Assembly: GCF_038725785.1 (NCBI RefSeq)
Contig: NZ_CP109796.1
Span: 6,634,501 to 6,698,500 of the forward strand
Direction of reading: 5' to 3'
Length of the DNA: 64,000 nt
DNA from: Termitidicoccus mucosus
GTDB lineage: Bacteria; Verrucomicrobiota; Verrucomicrobiia; Opitutales; Opitutaceae
The position numbers and the translations under genes are program-made. Each line of letters starts with the position of its first letter. The first letter of the stretch is position 1. The notes under the pieces are model-generated. The model was given only the letters and a program-made list of their open reading frames with translations, was not told the origin of the DNA and ran no database searches. This document shows, in pieces, positions 24,285-33,072 of this stretch.

Positions 24285-25116
24285 CTTTGGAGCATTGCGC
24301 GCAGTGGCCGACCGGCTTGAAAAGCTGGGGCTTGATTATGCTTTTGTGGGAGGCTCCATCGTGGGGTTTCTATTGGACAATCCCGATCTATCCGACGTGC
24401 GTCCGACGGATGATGTGGATGTGATTCTTGAAGTGCTGGCATCCGAACGCTACTCGGATGTAGAGGAGCGGTTGCGACACTTGGGTTTTGCGCATGACAT
24501 GAGCGAGGGCGCGCCGTTGTGCCGTTGGAAACTTGGCACGCTTACAGTCGATATAATGCCGACGGAGGGTTCGAATCTCGGCCTCAATACCGCATGGTTT
24601 AAAGAGGCGCTGGCAAGTGCAGCAATACGCGAAGTGGCGCACACGCCGTTGCGGTTGATTTCGCCGGTGACGTTTCTGGCGACCAAGTATGTGGCTTTTC
24701 TCGACAGGGGTGGCGGTGATTATTACGCGAGCCATGACTTGGAGGATTTTGTCACGGTGATCGACGGGCGGGCTAACATTGTCACGGAGATAGACCGTGC
24801 GCCCGCCGCGCTACGCAGCTATTTGGTCGGTGCGATTCGCGGATTGATGAACGAAGAGTCTTTCAACGAGGCGTTATCGGGGCATTTGCCTTCCGACCGC
24901 GCCAGTCAGCAGCGACTGCCTCTGTTGCGTGCGAAGCTGCGCAATATACTAAATTCCCTTTACATTGACACAGAGAGATGGGAAAAAGGAATATATGAAA
25001 GCTTATGGGATAGACCTGCGGGAACGGATAGTGGGATTTGTAAGGGGGGGAGGAGGCAAGGCCGAGGCGGCTGCGCTTTTCAAGGTGGGTCGCAAGACGG
25101 TTTACCGCTACCTTGA
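24271..25116 (+). CDS. Nucleotidyltransferase toxin (AbiEii-like), C-terminus replaced by IS630 sequence
   Basis: The N-terminal half has the nucleotidyltransferase signature FVGGSIVGFLL...VRPTDDVDVILEV (GG..G, then T.D.D) with a third acidic position at TVDIMP near residue 94. The LVTK-like segment FLATKYVAFLDRGGGDYYASHDLEDFVTVIDGR fits the AbiEii/DUF1814-type fold. The native sequence runs to AKLRNI, then IS630 copy 1 begins at 24947 and the frame runs 56 codons into the element to a stop at 25114. Joining the flanks at the duplicated TA would give only five further residues (ANMA-type tail), so the enzyme is almost complete and may still be active with a foreign tail. Confidence 0.7.
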   Translation: MPPPSFGALRAVADRLEKLGLDYAFVGGSIVGFLLDNPDLSDVRPTDDVDVILEVLASERYSDVEERLRHLGFAHDMSEGAPLCRWKLGTLTVDIMPTEGSNLGLNTAWFKEALASAAIREVAHTPLRLISPVTFLATKYVAFLDRGGGDYYASHDLEDFVTVIDGRANIVTEIDRAPAALRSYLVGAIRGLMNEESFNEALSGHLPSDRASQQRLPLLRAKLRNILNSLYIDTERWEKGIYESLWDRPAGTDSGICKGGRRQGRGGCAFQGGSQDGLPLP

Positions 25117-25844
25117 GGCGGAAGAAAAGGGCGCATTGGAGGCGAAAAAAAGCTGGGGGACTTGGCGCAAACTCGACCCGCAAAAGCTCGCCGATTACGT
25201 GGGCGGGAATGCGGACGCAACGCTCGCTGAAATCAGTTCCGCGCTCAAGGTGGGGCGTCACGCCATCTGGAAGCGGCTGCGCCAACTGGGCATCACATTA
25301 AAAAAAAGCCATCGAGTATCGGGAACGCGACGAGGCGCAACGGGAGGCCTTCGGCAAGGAACTCGAAAAGTTAGACGCAACAAAAGTGTATTACGGACGA
25401 GTGCGGGATTGAGCACGGTTTGTATCGCGAACAGGCCCGTGCGCCGCGCAAAAGATCCCTGCCCAAGTGAGCGGAAAGTTACGCAAACGCACCAATGTAA
25501 TCGGAACCTGTCAGTCAGGGAAACTGGTGGCCTCGATGGTGTTTGAAGGAGCCTGCAACGCGGCAGTGGTGGAGGCGTATTTTGAGAAAGTGCTGCTGCC
25601 GGTGTTGCCCGAAGGGAGCGTGGTGGTGCTCGACAACGCGCGATTCCACCACGGCTCCGCTGCGGCGGAACTGTCCGCCGCGAAGGGGATAAGACTCAAA
25701 TACCTCCCACCCTATTCGCCCGACCTTAATCCGATCGAACACTTCTGGGCTAAATTCAAAAGGCTTCTGCGTCCGCAGCTTCCCTCTTCCAACAACCCCT
25801 TCCTCACCATCATCAATTTGTGTCAATGTTGTTAGAAAAGGCTA
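24947..25844 (+). mobile_element. IS630-family insertion sequence, copy 1 (inactive)
   Basis: 898 bp, flanked by TA dinucleotides (24945-24946 and 25845-25846), the IS630/Tc1 target. The ends are related inverted repeats: TACTAAATTCCC...ACATTGACACA on the left, and its partner TAGCCTTTTCTAAC..ACATTGACACA read from the right. A second copy in opposite orientation lies at 44065-44937. The transposase gene is frameshifted. Confidence 0.85.
24995..25835 (+). pseudogene. IS630 transposase, frameshifted (copy 1)
   Basis: The N-terminal frame from ATG 24995 reads MKAYGIDLRERIVGFVRGGGGKAEAAALFKVGRKTVYRYL, then KLADYVGGNADATLAEISSALKVGRHAIWKRLRQLGITLKK: two helix-turn-helix units typical of IS630. 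At an A8 tract (25310) the frame is lost; seven A would continue it as KAIEYRERDEAQREAFGKELEKLDATKVYY. A second break near 25395 deletes two bases before the DES.IEHG motif (first catalytic Asp). The last part, from 25467, reads GKLVASMVFEG...VVVLDNARFHHGSAA...YLPPYSPDLNPIEHFWAKFKR, with the second Asp and the final DxxPxE-type motif. Not functional as it stands. Confidence 0.85.
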
Positions 25845-25963
25845 TATCGCAAACATGGCGTAGTGGAATACGGCAATTCACGCATGAAACGGGAACGTTC
25901 CCGCCATATCTTTAGAGGAGTTTGGCCGAAGCGGGGGAGGTAGGTTGGTTGCAACATGATAAG

Positions 25964-25994
25964 GGCGGCGCGGGACATTCATGCCTGTGCCGCC
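25964..25994 (-). terminator. Hairpin after the RCC1/Ig gene
   Basis: On the minus strand GGCGGC...GCCGCC with an inner GGCA-TGAA-TGTC pairing lies 12 bases past the stop of the gene at 26007. The same hairpin follows the other anchored gene (35561-35591). It lacks a T tract, so a terminator role is likely but not proven. Confidence 0.45.
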
Positions 25995-26006
25995 TTGATC
26001 AGACTG

Positions 26007-29000
26007 TCACGGCAAATGCCTGCGCAGATGCCGGATGGCCGGCAACACAAACAGGGCGGCGACAAACCAGAGGCTCATCGCGCCACCACCTCCTCCTCCG
26101 GAATTGCCCCCACCGTTGTTATTGCTGTCTCCGCCACCCGTGCCGGTGTTGACGGTGAGCGTGGCGGTGTTGCTGGGCACTGAGCCGGCGGCATTGCTCA
26201 CGCGGACGCGATAGGCGCCCGCGTGGGTTTGCTGCTGGGCGTTGGTGATGGTGTAACTCGCATTGGTCGCACCGGTGATGTCTGTGCCGTTTTTTTGCCA
26301 TTGGTAAGCCAGACTCTCGCCGGTGGCGGCGACGCTAAACGTCGCGCTCCCGCCAGCGGTGACGATCTGTGATGCCGGGTGCGTCGTGATGACGGGCGGG
26401 GCGAGGTCGCCGACGGTCACAGTAAATGCGCCGGTGGTCACGATTTCGCCGGCGGGGGTTGTCATCGCCACGGCGTAGGCGCCAGCGTGCGCGGCAGCGC
26501 TGGCGTTGGAAACGGCGTGGGTGGCGGCGGTCGCGCCGGTGATGGCGAAGTTGTCGCGATACCATTGCCGCGCGGTGGGCGTGAAGCCGGTTGCACTGGC
26601 CGTGAGCGTGAAGCCGCCAGCGGCGGGCACGGTGGCCCCAGTGGTGCTCATGCTCGCGCCGGGGCCTGTCGCAGTGGCGGTGATGCGGGCGGTGGCGGCG
26701 GTGGCGGCGGGCGTGACGGAGTTTTTGCCGGCGGTGTTGCCGGCGTATCCGCTGATGAGGTTTGCAAGGGCGCCGGCGTCCAGCGGGGCTCCGACACCGG
26801 CGGGATGCATCAGGTGCGAATAATCGGGGACAAACACCTTGTCCTCGCCGGGCGCGGTTGTGCCGGCGGTCTCGATCATGAAATTGCCGGAGGCGCGCAA
26901 CAGTCCTCCGGACTGCTTGGTGAGCGGGTTGTTCACGCCCTGATAGATGTTGTTCACGGAGAGGATTTGCGCGCTGGCGCCGGCGATGGTCGCGGTGGTG
27001 TTGCCGGTGGCGGTGATGTGGTTGTTGAACATATAAACACGTGCGTTGGTCGCGGCGGGCATGTCGGCGCGCAAGCCGGTGCCCCAGAGATTATGGTGGA
27101 GAACGATGCCGGTGGACGCGCCCGCGTTGTCGATACGCATGGCAGCACCGCTGCCGGCGGCGGGCGAGAGGGTGGCGGTGAAGCGGTTCCACGAGAAGGT
27201 GATGTTGTCCGCGCCGCCAGTGATGGAAACAGGCGTATCGGCGAACGTGCAATGCGTGACTTCCACGTCCACCGCACCGGTGATGCCCAGACTGCCTCCG
27301 CTGAAGTTCACGCCGAGGATGACGATGTCGCTCGCGCCCGCCGGGACGGTGACACCGCCGGTGAGCGTGGCGCCGGCATCCGCGCCGACGATGGTTTTGC
27401 CGGTGGTGAGGGTGATGCCGCCGACCAGCGAGAGATCAAGCGTGCCGGTCACGGTGATGGTCGCCGTGCCCGATGCCTCAATTTGTGCCTTAAACTCTTG
27501 CGCCAAAGTCAACGGGCTGGGCGTGACGGCGAGCGTGGCGGCGTTGCTCGTGGCACTGTTGACGGCATTGGTGACGGTCACCGTGTAGCTGCCGGCGTCG
27601 GCCGCGGTGAGGCCGCTGATAGTGAGCATGGCGCTGGTCGCGCCGGTGATGCGTTCGCCGTTGGCAAGATTGGCGCTGCCTTTTTTCCACTGGTAGGAAA
27701 GTGGCGCGTCACCGGTGGCAGTGACGGTGAATGTGACTGATTCGCCCGCCATCTTCGTTTGCGAGGCGGGTTGCGTGGTGATGGATGGCGGGACGGGCGG
27801 CGGTACATTGACGGTGAGCGCGGCAGGAGCACTCGTGATGTTGTCGGTGCTGTTGGTGACGGTCACGGTATAGCTACCGGCATCGTCGGTAATGAGCGTG
27901 GAGATGGTGAGCGTGGCAGTCGTCGCACCGGTGATGCGTCCGCCATCAACGAGAGCCGAACCACCTTTTTCCCACTGGTAGGAAAGCGGCGCGTCACCGG
28001 TGGCAGTGACGGTGAACGTGACTGAGTCGCCCGCCGTCTTCGTTTGCGAGACAGGCTGAGTGGTGATGGACGGCGGGACGGGAGGCGGCGCGACACTGAC
28101 AGTGAGCAGGGCGGCGGCGCTGGTGTCACTGCCCGCCGTGTTCGTGACAACGACGGAGTATTGCCCGGTGTCACCCAAAAAGAGGGATGAGATGGCGAGC
28201 GTGGCGCTGGTCGCGCCGGAGATGCGCGCGTTGTTGGAGAGCGACGCGCCGTCCTTCCTCCAGCGGTAGGCAAGCGGCGTGGTGCCCTCGGCGGCGGCGG
28301 TGAACGTGACTGAGCCGCCTTCCACTTTCGATTGCGCCTCGGGCCGGATTGTGATGATGGGCGGGGTGACGGCAGGGACGGGGGCGGTGCGGTTGGTGGC
28401 GGTGCCGTCGCCAAGCTGGCCGTAGTCATTCCTGCCCATCGCGTGGAGTTTGCCGTCGGTTGTCACATAGAGGCCGTGGTTGCCGCCGGCGGCGATGGCG
28501 GCGACGCCGGTGGCGACTGGCAGCGGGGTTTTGCTGCCGGTGCCGGTGCCGAGGCCAAGTTGTCCATAGTCATTCCTGCCCATCGCGTGGAGCGTGCCGT
28601 CCGTTTTCAGGAAAAGGCTGTGGTCACCGCCGGCGGCGACAGCGGCAACGCTGGTGGCGATCAGCACCGGGGTGGTGCGGTTGACGGTGGTGCCGTCGCC
28701 AAGCTGGCCGTAGTAGTTGTAACCCATCGCGAAGAGCCTGCCGTCGGTCGTCACGTAGAGGCTGTGAAGGTCGCCGGCGGCGATGGCGGCGACACCGGTG
28801 GCGATCTGCACCGGGGTGGCGCGGTGGGTGGTGTCGCCCGTGCCAAGTGCGCCGTCAATATTCCTGCCCATCCCGTAGAGCGTGCCGTCTGTTTTCAGGA
28901 AAAGGCTGTGTCCACCGCCGGCGGCGACAGCGGTGACGTCCGTGGCGACTTGCACCGGGGAGCTGCGGCTGGTGTTCGTGCCGTCGCCAAGCTGGCTGGA

Positions 29001-31382
29001 ATCGTTGTTGCCCATCGCAAACAGCCTGCCGTCCGCTTTCACATAGAGGCTGTGATTGATGCCGGCGGCGATGGCGGTGACGTCCGTGGCGACAAGCATC
29101 GGGACGCGGCGGCTGGTGTTCGTGCCGTCGCCAAACTGGCCGCTGCCGTTGTTGCCCGTCGCGTAGAGCGTGCCGTCCGTTTCCAGGAAAAGGCTGTGGT
29201 AAGCACTGGCGGCGACGGCGGCGACATTGCCGAGGGGGATGAGTTCGAGCGGTCTGCCCGCAATATAACGGTAGCCGTTGGTAATCCGCACCGGGATGCG
29301 GCGGTCGGCGGTCAAGCTGTCGCCGAGCTGGCCGAACTCGTTTCTACCCATCGCGTAGAGCCTGCCGCCCGCCGTCACAAAGAGGCTGTGGCCACCGGCA
29401 CTGCGCATGCCGCCGGCGGCAATGCCGGTGATTCTGGCGCTGTCGGCGAGGCTGGCGAGCAGGGCGGCGGCGGCGCTGGTGATGCTGCCGTGGGCGTTGG
29501 CGAGGGTGACCGTGTAGAGGCCGAGGTCGGCGGGGACGAGTCCGGTGATGGTGAGCGTGGCGGTGTTCGCGCCGGTGATGCGCCCGCCATTGGCAAGGGG
29601 CGCCCCGCCCTTTTTCCATTGATAGGTGAACGGGACACCGCCGGTGGCGGCGACGGTGAAGGTGGCCGCGCCGCCCGGCGTCCACTCTTGCGGGACGGGC
29701 TGCGTGGTGATGGATAGCAGGATGTCAATGGTGAGCACGGCGGCGTCGCTGGTGGCGCTGCCGGAGGCGTTCGTGGCGGTCACCGTGTAGTCGCCGGCAT
29801 CGGCGGCGGTGAGCGCGGTGATGGTGAGCGCGGCGGTGCCTGCGCCGGTGACACGCCCGCCGTCGGCGAGGGGCGCGCCGTCTTTTTTCCACTGGTAAGC
29901 AAGCGGGGCGTCGCCAGTGGCGGCGGCGGTGAACATCACCGCCTCGCCCACCGTCCTGGTTTGCGAGACAGGCTGCGCGGTGATGGAAGGCGGGGTGTTG
30001 ACGGTAAGCGTGGCGACGGCGCTGGTGATGCTGCCATCGGCACTGCGGACGGTGACGGTGTAGCTGCCAGCGTCGGCGGCGGTGACGGCGGCGAGGGTGA
30101 GCGTGCCGGTGCCGGCGCCGGAGACATGCCCGCCGTTGGCGAGGGGCGCGCCGTTTTTTTGCCATTCGTAGGAAAACGGGCGGGTGCCGCCGGCGTCGAT
30201 GGTGAAAACAGCCGTCCCGCCCGCCATCTTGGTTTGTGGGGCGGGCGGCGTGGTGATGATGGGCGGCCCGGCAATGCAAACCGGGGTGTAGCGATCGGTG
30301 GTGGTGCCGTCGCCCAGCTGACCAAACGAGTTGCCGCCCACGGCGTAAAGCCTGCCGTCGGCCGTCACGTGGATGCTGTGTTGGCCGCCGATGGCTGCGG
30401 AGGCGGCGCCGGTGGCGATTGGCACCGGGGTAAGGACAGGGTCGATGCCGATAAAATCACCCATCATATGGAGTGTGCCATCGTCCGTCACATAAAGGCT
30501 GTAGAAGTTGCCGGCGGCGATGGCGGTGACGTTGTCGGCGATCAACACCGGCGAGAGGCGGTCCGTGGTGTCGCCTGTGCCAAGCTGGCCGTGGGAGTTG
30601 TCGCCCATCGCCCAAAGTTTGCCGTTGGTCGTCACGTAAAGGCTGTGGTAGTTGCTCATGGCGATGGCGGCGACATTGGCGGCGATCGGCACCGGGGTGG
30701 CACGGTGGAGGCCGGAGGTGCCGTCGCCGAGCTGGCCTTGCTCGTTCCGGCCCATTCCGTAAAGCGTGCCGTCAGTCGTCACGTAAAGGCTGTCCCAACT
30801 GCCGACGGCGGCGGTGGCGACGTTGGCGGCGATCTGCACCGGGGTGAGACGGTTGGTGGTGTCGCCTGTGCCAAGCTGGCCGTGGGTGTTGTCACCCATC
30901 GCGAAGAGCGTGCCGTCAGCCGTCACGTAGAGGCTGTGGTCACCATCGCCAGCGGCGGCAAAAGCGACCCCCGTGGCGACTTGCACGGGGGTGCCGCGGT
31001 TGGTGGTGTCGCCTGTGCCAAGCTGGCCGTGGGTGTTGCTTCCCACCGCGTAAAGCGTGCCGCCGGTCGTCACGTAAAAGCTGTAGTAGCTGCCAGCGGA
31101 GGCAGCGGCGATGCCAGTGGCGACAGACACCGGGAAGTAACGGGTGGTGGTGGTGCCGTCGCCAAGCTGGCGTTGTGAATTATAGCCCCATCCATAAAGC
31201 GTGCCGTCAGGTGTCAGATAAAAACTGTGATTGTATCCGGCGGTGACCCTGGCGACGACGGCGGCGCGGGCGGATGACATCGCCGTCAACATCGCGAGGA
31301 GGATGAGAGTGGCGGACAGGAAAGCGGACGCAGGTCTCGCGGGCGATGTTTTGGTGTTTCTGGTTAATTTTTGTGGATTCAT
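26007..31382 (-). CDS. Large secreted RCC1 / Ig-like / beta-helix protein with Gly-rich C-terminal anchor
   Basis: 1,791 residues from the ATG giving MNPQKLTRNTKTSPARPASAFL; 27 more upstream codons are open but lack signal-peptide character. Signal peptide: FLSATLILLAMLTAMSSARA. Domains in order: RCC1-type beta-propeller repeats (about 45-375, GTLY.MG.N..GQLGDGT..), three Ig-like domains (about 375-650, ITTQPVSQT...YQWKKDGAPLADG..), a second RCC1 propeller (about 650-995), three Ig-like domains (to about 1280), a right-handed beta-helix like pectate lyase family 1 (about 1295-1555, with ITFSWNRF and VLHHNLWGTGLRADMP), two more Ig-like domains, and a poly-Gly/hydrophobic/Arg tail (GGGGGGAMSLWFVAALFVLPAIRHLRRHLP split by helix). 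The tail resembles GlyGly-CTERM sorting signals. Probably cell-surface; substrate unknown. The pectate-lyase catalytic residues were not confirmed. Confidence 0.85.
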   Translation of the reverse strand: MNPQKLTRNTKTSPARPASAFLSATLILLAMLTAMSSARAAVVARVTAGYNHSFYLTPDGTLYGWGYNSQRQLGDGTTTTRYFPVSVATGIAAASAGSYYSFYVTTGGTLYAVGSNTHGQLGTGDTTNRGTPVQVATGVAFAAAGDGDHSLYVTADGTLFAMGDNTHGQLGTGDTTNRLTPVQIAANVATAAVGSWDSLYVTTDGTLYGMGRNEQGQLGDGTSGLHRATPVPIAANVAAIAMSNYHSLYVTTNGKLWAMGDNSHGQLGTGDTTDRLSPVLIADNVTAIAAGNFYSLYVTDDGTLHMMGDFIGIDPVLTPVPIATGAASAAIGGQHSIHVTADGRLYAVGGNSFGQLGDGTTTDRYTPVCIAGPPIITTPPAPQTKMAGGTAVFTIDAGGTRPFSYEWQKNGAPLANGGHVSGAGTGTLTLAAVTAADAGSYTVTVRSADGSITSAVATLTVNTPPSITAQPVSQTRTVGEAVMFTAAATGDAPLAYQWKKDGAPLADGGRVTGAGTAALTITALTAADAGDYTVTATNASGSATSDAAVLTIDILLSITTQPVPQEWTPGGAATFTVAATGGVPFTYQWKKGGAPLANGGRITGANTATLTITGLVPADLGLYTVTLANAHGSITSAAAALLASLADSARITGIAAGGMRSAGGHSLFVTAGGRLYAMGRNEFGQLGDSLTADRRIPVRITNGYRYIAGRPLELIPLGNVAAVAASAYHSLFLETDGTLYATGNNGSGQFGDGTNTSRRVPMLVATDVTAIAAGINHSLYVKADGRLFAMGNNDSSQLGDGTNTSRSSPVQVATDVTAVAAGGGHSLFLKTDGTLYGMGRNIDGALGTGDTTHRATPVQIATGVAAIAAGDLHSLYVTTDGRLFAMGYNYYGQLGDGTTVNRTTPVLIATSVAAVAAGGDHSLFLKTDGTLHAMGRNDYGQLGLGTGTGSKTPLPVATGVAAIAAGGNHGLYVTTDGKLHAMGRNDYGQLGDGTATNRTAPVPAVTPPIITIRPEAQSKVEGGSVTFTAAAEGTTPLAYRWRKDGASLSNNARISGATSATLAISSLFLGDTGQYSVVVTNTAGSDTSAAALLTVSVAPPPVPPSITTQPVSQTKTAGDSVTFTVTATGDAPLSYQWEKGGSALVDGGRITGATTATLTISTLITDDAGSYTVTVTNSTDNITSAPAALTVNVPPPVPPSITTQPASQTKMAGESVTFTVTATGDAPLSYQWKKGSANLANGERITGATSAMLTISGLTAADAGSYTVTVTNAVNSATSNAATLAVTPSPLTLAQEFKAQIEASGTATITVTGTLDLSLVGGITLTTGKTIVGADAGATLTGGVTVPAGASDIVILGVNFSGGSLGITGAVDVEVTHCTFADTPVSITGGADNITFSWNRFTATLSPAAGSGAAMRIDNAGASTGIVLHHNLWGTGLRADMPAATNARVYMFNNHITATGNTTATIAGASAQILSVNNIYQGVNNPLTKQSGGLLRASGNFMIETAGTTAPGEDKVFVPDYSHLMHPAGVGAPLDAGALANLISGYAGNTAGKNSVTPAATAATARITATATGPGASMSTTGATVPAAGGFTLTASATGFTPTARQWYRDNFAITGATAATHAVSNASAAAHAGAYAVAMTTPAGEIVTTGAFTVTVGDLAPPVITTHPASQIVTAGGSATFSVAATGESLAYQWQKNGTDITGATNASYTITNAQQQTHAGAYRVRVSNAAGSVPSNTATLTVNTGTGGGDSNNNGGGNSGGGGGGAMSLWFVAALFVLPAIRHLRRHLP

Positions 31383-31855
31383 GCTCTTATCAATTCCGGA
31401 AGATGTTGCATTGGCTTGAATAAGAAAATGGGGCTCACCTAATCGCATCCCAAATCGAGACACCTTGGAAGATCCGCAAGTGAACGCTTCCGACGCGCCC
31501 CTATTGAGGGCATCTCCAGTGCGTGTGTTTGTCTCGAAGTCTCCAAAGATTCGGTTTGGCGGCAGTTGAAGCTACGTTAATGAATTATAAAAGATACGAG
31601 GTTTAAGATGATGGTTTTATGCATGCAAAACTGAATGTAATTTGCATTTGAAGAGTATTCGGACGTGAGCGAAGATTTTTGAGGACGTTAGTCAAATTAT
31701 TTTACAAGTTATAGACTATGCCCTGTAAAATTGGATAGTTATTAGAAATTAAACACCCATGCATCCGAATAGATTTGGCATTGCCGGTGTTTATGTCCGC
31801 CGAATGATTTATGATTGTATTTTTTTTAAATACGATTGTGTTAAAAATTAATACG
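31383..31855. other. Divergent AT-rich intergenic region
   Basis: About 470 bp between the RCC1/Ig gene (minus) and the HTH-MNT gene (plus). No credible gene. The AT content is far above the surroundings from 31570 on. It contains a short palindromic TGCATGC core near 31620, and the operator-like repeats described at 31817-31857. Confidence 0.55.
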
Positions 31856-31857
31856 AT
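31817..31857 (+). promoter_or_regulatory. Operator-like repeats at the start of the HTH-MNT gene
   Basis: GTATTT-TTTTT-AAATAC (31817-31833) is a perfect inverted repeat. AATACGAT occurs at 31829-31836 and again at 31850-31857, a 21-bp spacing (two helical turns), with the second copy overlapping the ATG at 31856. This is a plausible autoregulatory site for the HTH domain encoded just downstream. Confidence 0.5.
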
Positions 31858-32443
31858 GAATTACCTCACCGCACTTTTCCCTTCGGCAAGGGCCGAAATC
31901 ATCCGGCTCCTTTTTTCCGATTCGAGCCGGTCGCTCCATCTCCGCGAACTGGCCCGCCTGAGCAAGCTGACCACGGGGGCGCTCCAAGGGGAGGTGAACA
32001 AACTCAACGGCACGGGTTTGCTTCTGGCGCGACGTGATGGCAACCGCCTCTATTTCAGTGCCAACCCGAAGCATCCGCTTTATCCTGAACTGCACGGCAT
32101 CGCCCTGAAAACAACAGGACTGATTGCGCAGGTTACCCAAGCCCTCGATGGGCTTGCCGGCATTGAACAAGCCTTTGTCTTCGGCTCGTTCGCATCCGGC
32201 ACCGCCGGGCCGCAAAGCGATGTTGACCTTTTTGCCATCGGTTCGACCGGCCTGCGTCGGCTCGTGCCGCGCCTGCGTCCTGTCGCGGACGCACTGGGAC
32301 GTGAAATCAATCCTTATGTGATTTCTGCAAAATCATTCACTGCAAAGGCAAAATCCAAGGATGCTTTCATCACGAGTGTCCTTAACTCACCCAAACGCTG
32401 GATAATTGGAAACGACCATGAGCTTGAAAACCTGGCAAAATAA
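31856..32443 (+). CDS. HTH-MNT fusion: ArsR-like domain plus minimal nucleotidyltransferase
   Basis: 195 residues. The N-terminal 75 residues are a winged helix: LFPSARAEIIRLLFSDSSRSLHLRELARLSKLTTGALQGEVNKLNGTGLLLARRDGNRLYFSANP. Residues ~105-150 carry the MNT signature VFGSFASGTAGPQSDVDLFAIG (GSxxxG, then DxD). Known for this architecture: it pairs with HEPN-type proteins as MntA/HepT-like antitoxin or as a defence-linked module; MNT antitoxins AMPylate their HEPN toxin. The start at 31856 is preferred because it precedes the conserved domain and sits on the repeat array; an ATG 45 bases upstream gives a hydrophobic tail unlike the family. Its partner downstream is truncated. Confidence 0.75.
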   Translation: MNYLTALFPSARAEIIRLLFSDSSRSLHLRELARLSKLTTGALQGEVNKLNGTGLLLARRDGNRLYFSANPKHPLYPELHGIALKTTGLIAQVTQALDGLAGIEQAFVFGSFASGTAGPQSDVDLFAIGSTGLRRLVPRLRPVADALGREINPYVISAKSFTAKAKSKDAFITSVLNSPKRWIIGNDHELENLAK

Positions 32444-32537
32444 CGGCTGGCTGCGTCCGCACCAGACCACTGTCGCGCAAATCGCCGAATGGATTCGTCA
32501 AAACCATCCTGCGCTCGCCCCTCTCGGTAATCCCTAA
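32418..32537 (+). pseudogene. Truncated partner gene of the HTH-MNT protein
   Basis: 39 codons overlapping the MNT gene by 26 bases: MSLKTWQNNGWLRPHQTT..QIAEWI, then an unrelated tail and stop. The WL..GWLRPH.TS..EIA start is the conserved N-terminus of small HEPN-type partners that follow such MNT genes. Only this N-terminal cap remains, so the toxin is lost while the antitoxin-like gene is intact. Confidence 0.55.
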
Positions 32538-32656
32538 TCCTTCTTCCCATACATGTCCCTGTTGCATGCGGGGCCAGTTTGCGGAGCGCGTTCGTGCAAT
32601 CTGGCTTGCGAATGCGATTTTCCAAAAATCGGGACACGGGGATTGGGGTTGCGGAA

Positions 32657-33022
32657 ATGGCGATGGTGAATCGCCCTTCAGGCATGATTCTGGGTTGGGA
32701 CAGTTGCAGTGCCGTGAGTCGTTCGCCGGAGGTGGTGGGCGGGATTCCTGTGTTCAAGGGAACCCGCGTGCCTGTGACCGCTCTTTTTGAGAACCTTGAG
32801 GATGGCGCCACGGTTTTGGATTTCTTGCAGTGGTTTCCGGGGGGCACGAAGCAGCAGGTGGATGCCGTGCTGGAATTTGCCGCAAGGAGCCTGCGCGTGT
32901 GGTCGTGGAAATCCTCTTGGATCAGGGAACGCCTGCGCCGTTGCGCGATTATCTGTCAGGCCATGTCGTGGAGACCGCCCACGAGCGTGGCTGAGGTGCC
33001 AAGGTCAACGGCGACTCGTTGA
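32657..33022 (+). pseudogene. DUF433 antitoxin-like gene with altered 3' end
   Basis: The DUF433 signature is clear: SRSPEVVGGIPVFKGTRVPVTALFENLEDGATVLDFLQWFPGGTKQQVDAVLEFAARSL. After AARSLRV the frame runs on into the overlapping toxin gene in another frame until a stop at 33022, instead of ending near 32900 as expected. The antitoxin core is complete, so it may still fold. Start uncertain between ATGs at 32657, 32663 and 32684. It belongs to the DUF433/DUF5615 (VapB45/VapC45-like) type of pair. Confidence 0.6.
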
Positions 33023-33072
33023 ACGCCGCCGAGACTGCCGGGTTTGAGTGCCTGATCACGACTTCTAAGAAA
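32899..33072 (+). pseudogene. DUF5615 PIN-like toxin, nonsense mutation and IS110 truncation
   Basis: From GTG 32899 the frame reads VVVEILLDQGTPAPLRDYLSGHVVETAHERG, then TGA (32992-32994), then GAKVNGDSLNAAETAGFECLITTSKK. DUF5615 proteins have LLDENLP.RL..LL.GH.V.T....GW...KNG.LL..A...GFDVLLTTD.NL, so the TGA stands where Trp is normal. The gene stops matching at about 33072, where IS110 sequence begins. The toxin is therefore doubly inactivated. Confidence 0.65.

Noticed and set aside
26379-31178. Plus-strand frames of 400-460 codons opposite the RCC1/Ig gene
   Set aside because: They are Gly/Ala/Asp-rich shadows. The minus strand has clear RCC1, Ig and beta-helix sequence.
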